Assembly: GCA_964470965.1 (NCBI GenBank)
Contig: CAYYIS010000006.1
Span: forward strand, 62,001 to 126,000
DNA: 64,000 nucleotides
Direction: 5' to 3'
Source of the DNA: CAYYIS01 sp964470965
Lineage (GTDB): Bacteria > JAAXHH01 > JABIQT01
Positions 61,292 to 64,000 of this stretch are shown here, one piece after another; the stretch's first letter is position 1; the number at the start of each line of letters is the position of its first letter. A program made the translations under genes and the position numbers. The notes below the pieces were generated by a model. That model saw only the letters and a list, made by a program, of their open reading frames with translations, had not been told where the DNA came from and made no database searches.

Positions 61292-61849
61292 TTACACAAA
61301 ACTCTCTATCAGCTTGATACTGTTTTGATCCAGTTGACGGTAATCGATGATTTCGAACCGATTGCCGTCAACATCGGTCAGCAAAAGGCGGGTATCGGTG
61401 ACCCAATAGGTATTCTCGTGGCCACGGGTGACGAATTCGCGGTGGCCGCGGTCGGTTTCTACTTCCCAGTAAGTGACTCCGAATTCCAACTGTATCGAGT
61501 TCACACTCATTATTTTTGCCTTGAGATAGCGGCGGGCCAATTCTTCCTGAATGACCTGCCGGGAACTCTCGTCCAGATCCTTCAAGTCTTCAATAAACGC
61601 CACCTCTTCGTTCTTTACATCGAGAAGCCCGATGAATCTGTCCGGGTACGAAACCGGGGAGGCCTGAACGGGACGCACACGAATATAGGATCGTTCGTCC
61701 TTCACCGTCATCCGCGGCGTATTCTTCGGCGCCCGGAACACCCGGATCTCCTCAGCTCGGTACGGCTGCTCTGGTGCATGCTCGACACCAATTTCGAAGT
61801 TCAGATCTGTCTTAACGGCGGCTCCCCGCTCGTTGTTTTCTTTTATCAT
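61292..61849 (-). CDS. DUF1854 family protein
   Basis: A 185-residue soluble protein. The DUF1854 domain spans about 50-180, with the phrases DRFIGLLDVKNEEVAFIEDL, YLKAKIMSVNSIQLEFGVTY and FVTRGHENTYW. Members are typically found next to an ABC exporter, sometimes in cyanophycin metabolism loci. Here its start overlaps the exporter stop by four bases (ATGA), so the two are cotranslated. The function is unknown; an accessory or regulatory part of the transporter is the natural guess. Confidence 0.88.
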   Translation of the reverse strand: MIKENNERGAAVKTDLNFEIGVEHAPEQPYRAEEIRVFRAPKNTPRMTVKDERSYIRVRPVQASPVSYPDRFIGLLDVKNEEVAFIEDLKDLDESSRQVIQEELARRYLKAKIMSVNSIQLEFGVTYWEVETDRGHREFVTRGHENTYWVTDTRLLLTDVDGNRFEIIDYRQLDQNSIKLIESFV

Positions 61850-64000
61850 TGTTTTTTGTCCTTATTCGGATCATCTTTACCCCCTCCAACGCCCATGACC
61901 GCGGTGGTGGATCGCTGGGTTTCAACCATCCGGAAGAGATGCCCTTTTTTATCCATGAGCTCCTGATGGGTACCGACTTCCACGATTTTGCCTTCATCCA
62001 GGACAACCAGTCTGTCCGCACGGCGCAACGTAGAGAGACGGTGGGCAATGGCGAAGGTAGTACGGCCCTTCACGAGTCGGGCGATAGCTTCCTGAATTAG
62101 CTTTTCGGTGTGGGCATCGACCGACGAGGTGGCCTCGTCCAAAATCAGAATACGGGGATTGTGGATGATCGCCCGGGCGATGGCGATGCGTTGGCGCTCG
62201 CCGCCCGACAACTCGCGTCCGTTCTCGCCCACCTGAGTATCGTAGCCGTCCGGCTTGGCGCAGATAAAGTCGTGGGCATTAGCCGCCCGAGCCGCTCCCA
62301 TGATTTCCTCCAATGTCGCATCACGATGACCGTAGGCGATATTTTCGGCGACCGTGCCGCTGAAGAAAACTGATTCCTGGAGCACCATACCGATCTGTCG
62401 TCGCAAATCCTTGAGCTGAATCCGGCTGATCTCGGTATCATCTATTTTGATAACACCCTCATCCACGTCATAGAACCGGCAGATCAGGCTTATCATAGTA
62501 CTCTTGCCGGCACCGGAGCGTCCGACCAGTCCGATCATCTCACCCGGTTTTACCTCAAGCGAGATATCCTTGAGTGCCGGCATTCCTTTGTCGTAGGCGA
62601 AATGCACGCCTTCGAAAGCAACATGTCCCTTGATGGCAGGGATATCAACGGCATGCTCTTCGTCGTGTGTCTCCGGCTCGGTGTCTATCACCTCGAAGAT
62701 CTTCTCTGCGCCGCTCATGGCGCGGCTCATCCAGGTATTCATTTCTCCGAACCACTGCATCGGCTCGTACAACATCCACAGGTAACTGATAAACGCCATA
62801 AGCGCACCTAGGGTAAACGTGCCGTCAATTATGTCGTTGCCACCAAAATACCAGACAAGGATCAAGCCGGAAGAGGTAAGCATGCTCATGGTACCGAAGA
62901 ACATGTAAGCTTCTCGTTCACTGTCGAAATCTGCTTGGAACACTTCTTTGTTACGTCCATCGAATCGCCGCATCTCCCGTTTTTCTTGCGCGAACGCCTT
63001 CATCACACGCACCGACGAGAGCAATTCGCTCGTAAGTCCCACCAGCCTGCCCCAACGGTAATATTTTTTTCGGAAGGCACGGCGTAGCCGACCCCAGAAG
63101 ACGGTGCCACCAAATATGAGGAACGGTACGGGAATAAGAACGCAGAGCGTCAGTTTCCAGCTCATGTAGAACAGAAAACAAAGTATGCCGATGATCATCA
63201 AAGCGTTGGTCAGCATGTAAGGCAAACCGTCCAGGAGAAATGCTTCCATGCTCTCCGCATCATTGGTGACACGCGAGATGAGCGTACCGACCTTGCGTTT
63301 GTCGTAGAATTTCATTCCGAGACGGGTGAGGTTCCGGTACAGGTCGTCCCGTACTGCGATAGTGATCTGTCCAGCCAGCCAGAAAGATACACGACCCCGC
63401 AGGATCTCCAGAACATAGGAAACGAGCCGGATACTCAGAAACGCGCCCACGAGCTTGTAGAGCAGCGGCAACCGCTCCCCCTGCGGCACCAGACTGTCCA
63501 CACCCACCACATCGTCAAGGATCATCTTCATGATCCACGGAGGGCCCAGCTCCGCCAGCGTCATCACAAAAGACATTGATACCATCAGAACCGCCGTCCC
63601 TTTGAACGGCATGAGATACTTCAGGATGCGCTTCATCATCGCAAGCTTGTCCGTGCATTTGAGACACAGACCGTTGGCCTCAGGAAGCAGCATTCCGCAC
63701 GAATCGCAACGGGTGCGATCTATTTGGGTGGAAATCGCAAGAGGCTCTTCCTTGGCAAGCTGATCGATCCCCTTTGCTATTTCGACAAATTTAGCGCGCT
63801 CAGTCGGTGTATAGTTAATGACCTCCACCATCTCACCGTCCACATCGACGTTAAGGCTTCCGGCACCGACCATGTCTTCGACGGCCGCACTCCGGATGTC
63901 CTTCAGGTCGATCGACGTCGCCTCGCCGGTACCCATCGGACCGAACCTCATGACACGCTGATCGGTAACTATCAGCCAGCATTCATCATATTGCATCTCT
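61846..64000 (-). CDS. ABC exporter, permease-ATPase fusion with PH-like N-terminal domain (5' end outside window)
   Basis: Half-transporter of the MsbA/LmrA type with an added N-terminal region. It begins with a PH-like strand pattern (CWLIVTDQRVMRFGP) that appears cut by the window edge. A zinc-ribbon-like pair of CxxC motifs (97-114, numbered from the ATG at 63996) follows, then six membrane helices (about 130-430) and an ABC ATPase with Walker A GRSGAGKST (about 492), signature LSGGERQR and Walker B LILDEATSSVD. The ATG at 63996 is probably internal, because relatives carry more residues before this strand. It is coupled to the DUF1854 gene and the Eis-like acetyltransferase. Confidence 0.9.
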   Translation of the reverse strand, partial: EMQYDECWLIVTDQRVMRFGPMGTGEATSIDLKDIRSAAVEDMVGAGSLNVDVDGEMVEVINYTPTERAKFVEIAKGIDQLAKEEPLAISTQIDRTRCDSCGMLLPEANGLCLKCTDKLAMMKRILKYLMPFKGTAVLMVSMSFVMTLAELGPPWIMKMILDDVVGVDSLVPQGERLPLLYKLVGAFLSIRLVSYVLEILRGRVSFWLAGQITIAVRDDLYRNLTRLGMKFYDKRKVGTLISRVTNDAESMEAFLLDGLPYMLTNALMIIGILCFLFYMSWKLTLCVLIPVPFLIFGGTVFWGRLRRAFRKKYYRWGRLVGLTSELLSSVRVMKAFAQEKREMRRFDGRNKEVFQADFDSEREAYMFFGTMSMLTSSGLILVWYFGGNDIIDGTFTLGALMAFISYLWMLYEPMQWFGEMNTWMSRAMSGAEKIFEVIDTEPETHDEEHAVDIPAIKGHVAFEGVHFAYDKGMPALKDISLEVKPGEMIGLVGRSGAGKSTMISLICRFYDVDEGVIKIDDTEISRIQLKDLRRQIGMVLQESVFFSGTVAENIAYGHRDATLEEIMGAARAANAHDFICAKPDGYDTQVGENGRELSGGERQRIAIARAIIHNPRILILDEATSSVDAHTEKLIQEAIARLVKGRTTFAIAHRLSTLRRADRLVVLDEGKIVEVGTHQELMDKKGHLFRMVETQRSTTAVMGVGGGKDDPNKDKKQ

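Overview
The window looks like chromosome of an uncultured, Gram-negative-type bacterium. Evidence for that envelope is the lipoproteins, Tat and Sec signals and periplasmic binding proteins. G+C is middling, coding density is high, and many gene junctions are short ATGA or GTGA overlaps. The mix of genes recalls sugar- and sulfate-ester-scavenging lineages such as Latescibacterota or Poribacteria: two phytanoyl-CoA-type dioxygenases, a sulfatase, a Gfo/Idh/MocA oxidoreductase, a TIM-barrel sugar isomerase, a galactonate-dehydratase-like enolase and an L-rhamnose mutarotase. That placement is inferred from gene style only; there is no rRNA or tRNA here. A 100-N scaffold gap at 58198-58297 shows that this is a draft assembly.

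Layout. 0.2-2.6 kb: D,D-carboxypeptidase, two small proteins and a DUF4159 protein. 2.6-7.5 kb: a ribose-type sugar ABC importer (permease, binding lipoprotein, double ATPase) ending in a coupled UMF1-family transporter. 7.6-11.8 kb: secreted metallo-beta-lactamase-fold hydrolase, galactonate-dehydratase-like enzyme and a Tat-targeted FMN alpha-hydroxyacid oxidase. 11.8-15.6 kb: Rho and a GAF/PAS histidine kinase. 16.1-18.4 kb: esterase, MFS transporter and rhamnose mutarotase. 18.7-23.6 kb: a tightly overlapping acyl-CoA synthetase, thiolase and aminotransferase operon, then a DCC-family protein. 24.1-33 kb: an orphan DppC-like permease and peptide-binding protein run straight into a 4x[4Fe-4S]-NrfD fusion and a large molybdopterin oxidoreductase, followed by a CstB-like persulfide dioxygenase/rhodanese. 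Together these suggest a sulfur- or anion-respiratory module.

33-42.6 kb, minus strand: RNase Z, dihydropteroate synthase, TPR membrane protein, CorC-type transporter, YbeY and PhoH in one operon with a recognisable promoter, then DUF402, thioredoxin-like and HtpG genes. 42.8-49.4 kb: a catabolic island with a sugar isomerase, aldo/keto reductase and dioxygenase on the minus strand, a second dioxygenase and an oxidoreductase divergent from them, and a sulfatase.

49.7-56.9 kb holds the least familiar block and the best candidate for an undescribed system. It is a five-gene operon: a 796-residue lipoprotein, a membrane-anchored peptide-binding-protein relative, a secreted protein with a possible SH3-like segment, and two divergent DppB/DppC-like permeases. 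It has no ATPase gene. 57.1-64 kb: a YbhN/AglD-type membrane protein, the scaffold gap, an NrtR-like regulator, an Eis-like acetyltransferase, and a DUF1854 protein coupled to an ABC exporter that runs off the window edge.

Two eroded gene fragments (a 2-hydroxyacid dehydrogenase and a GNAT acetyltransferase) lie in intergenic gaps. No CRISPR array, insertion sequence, rRNA or convincing tRNA was seen.
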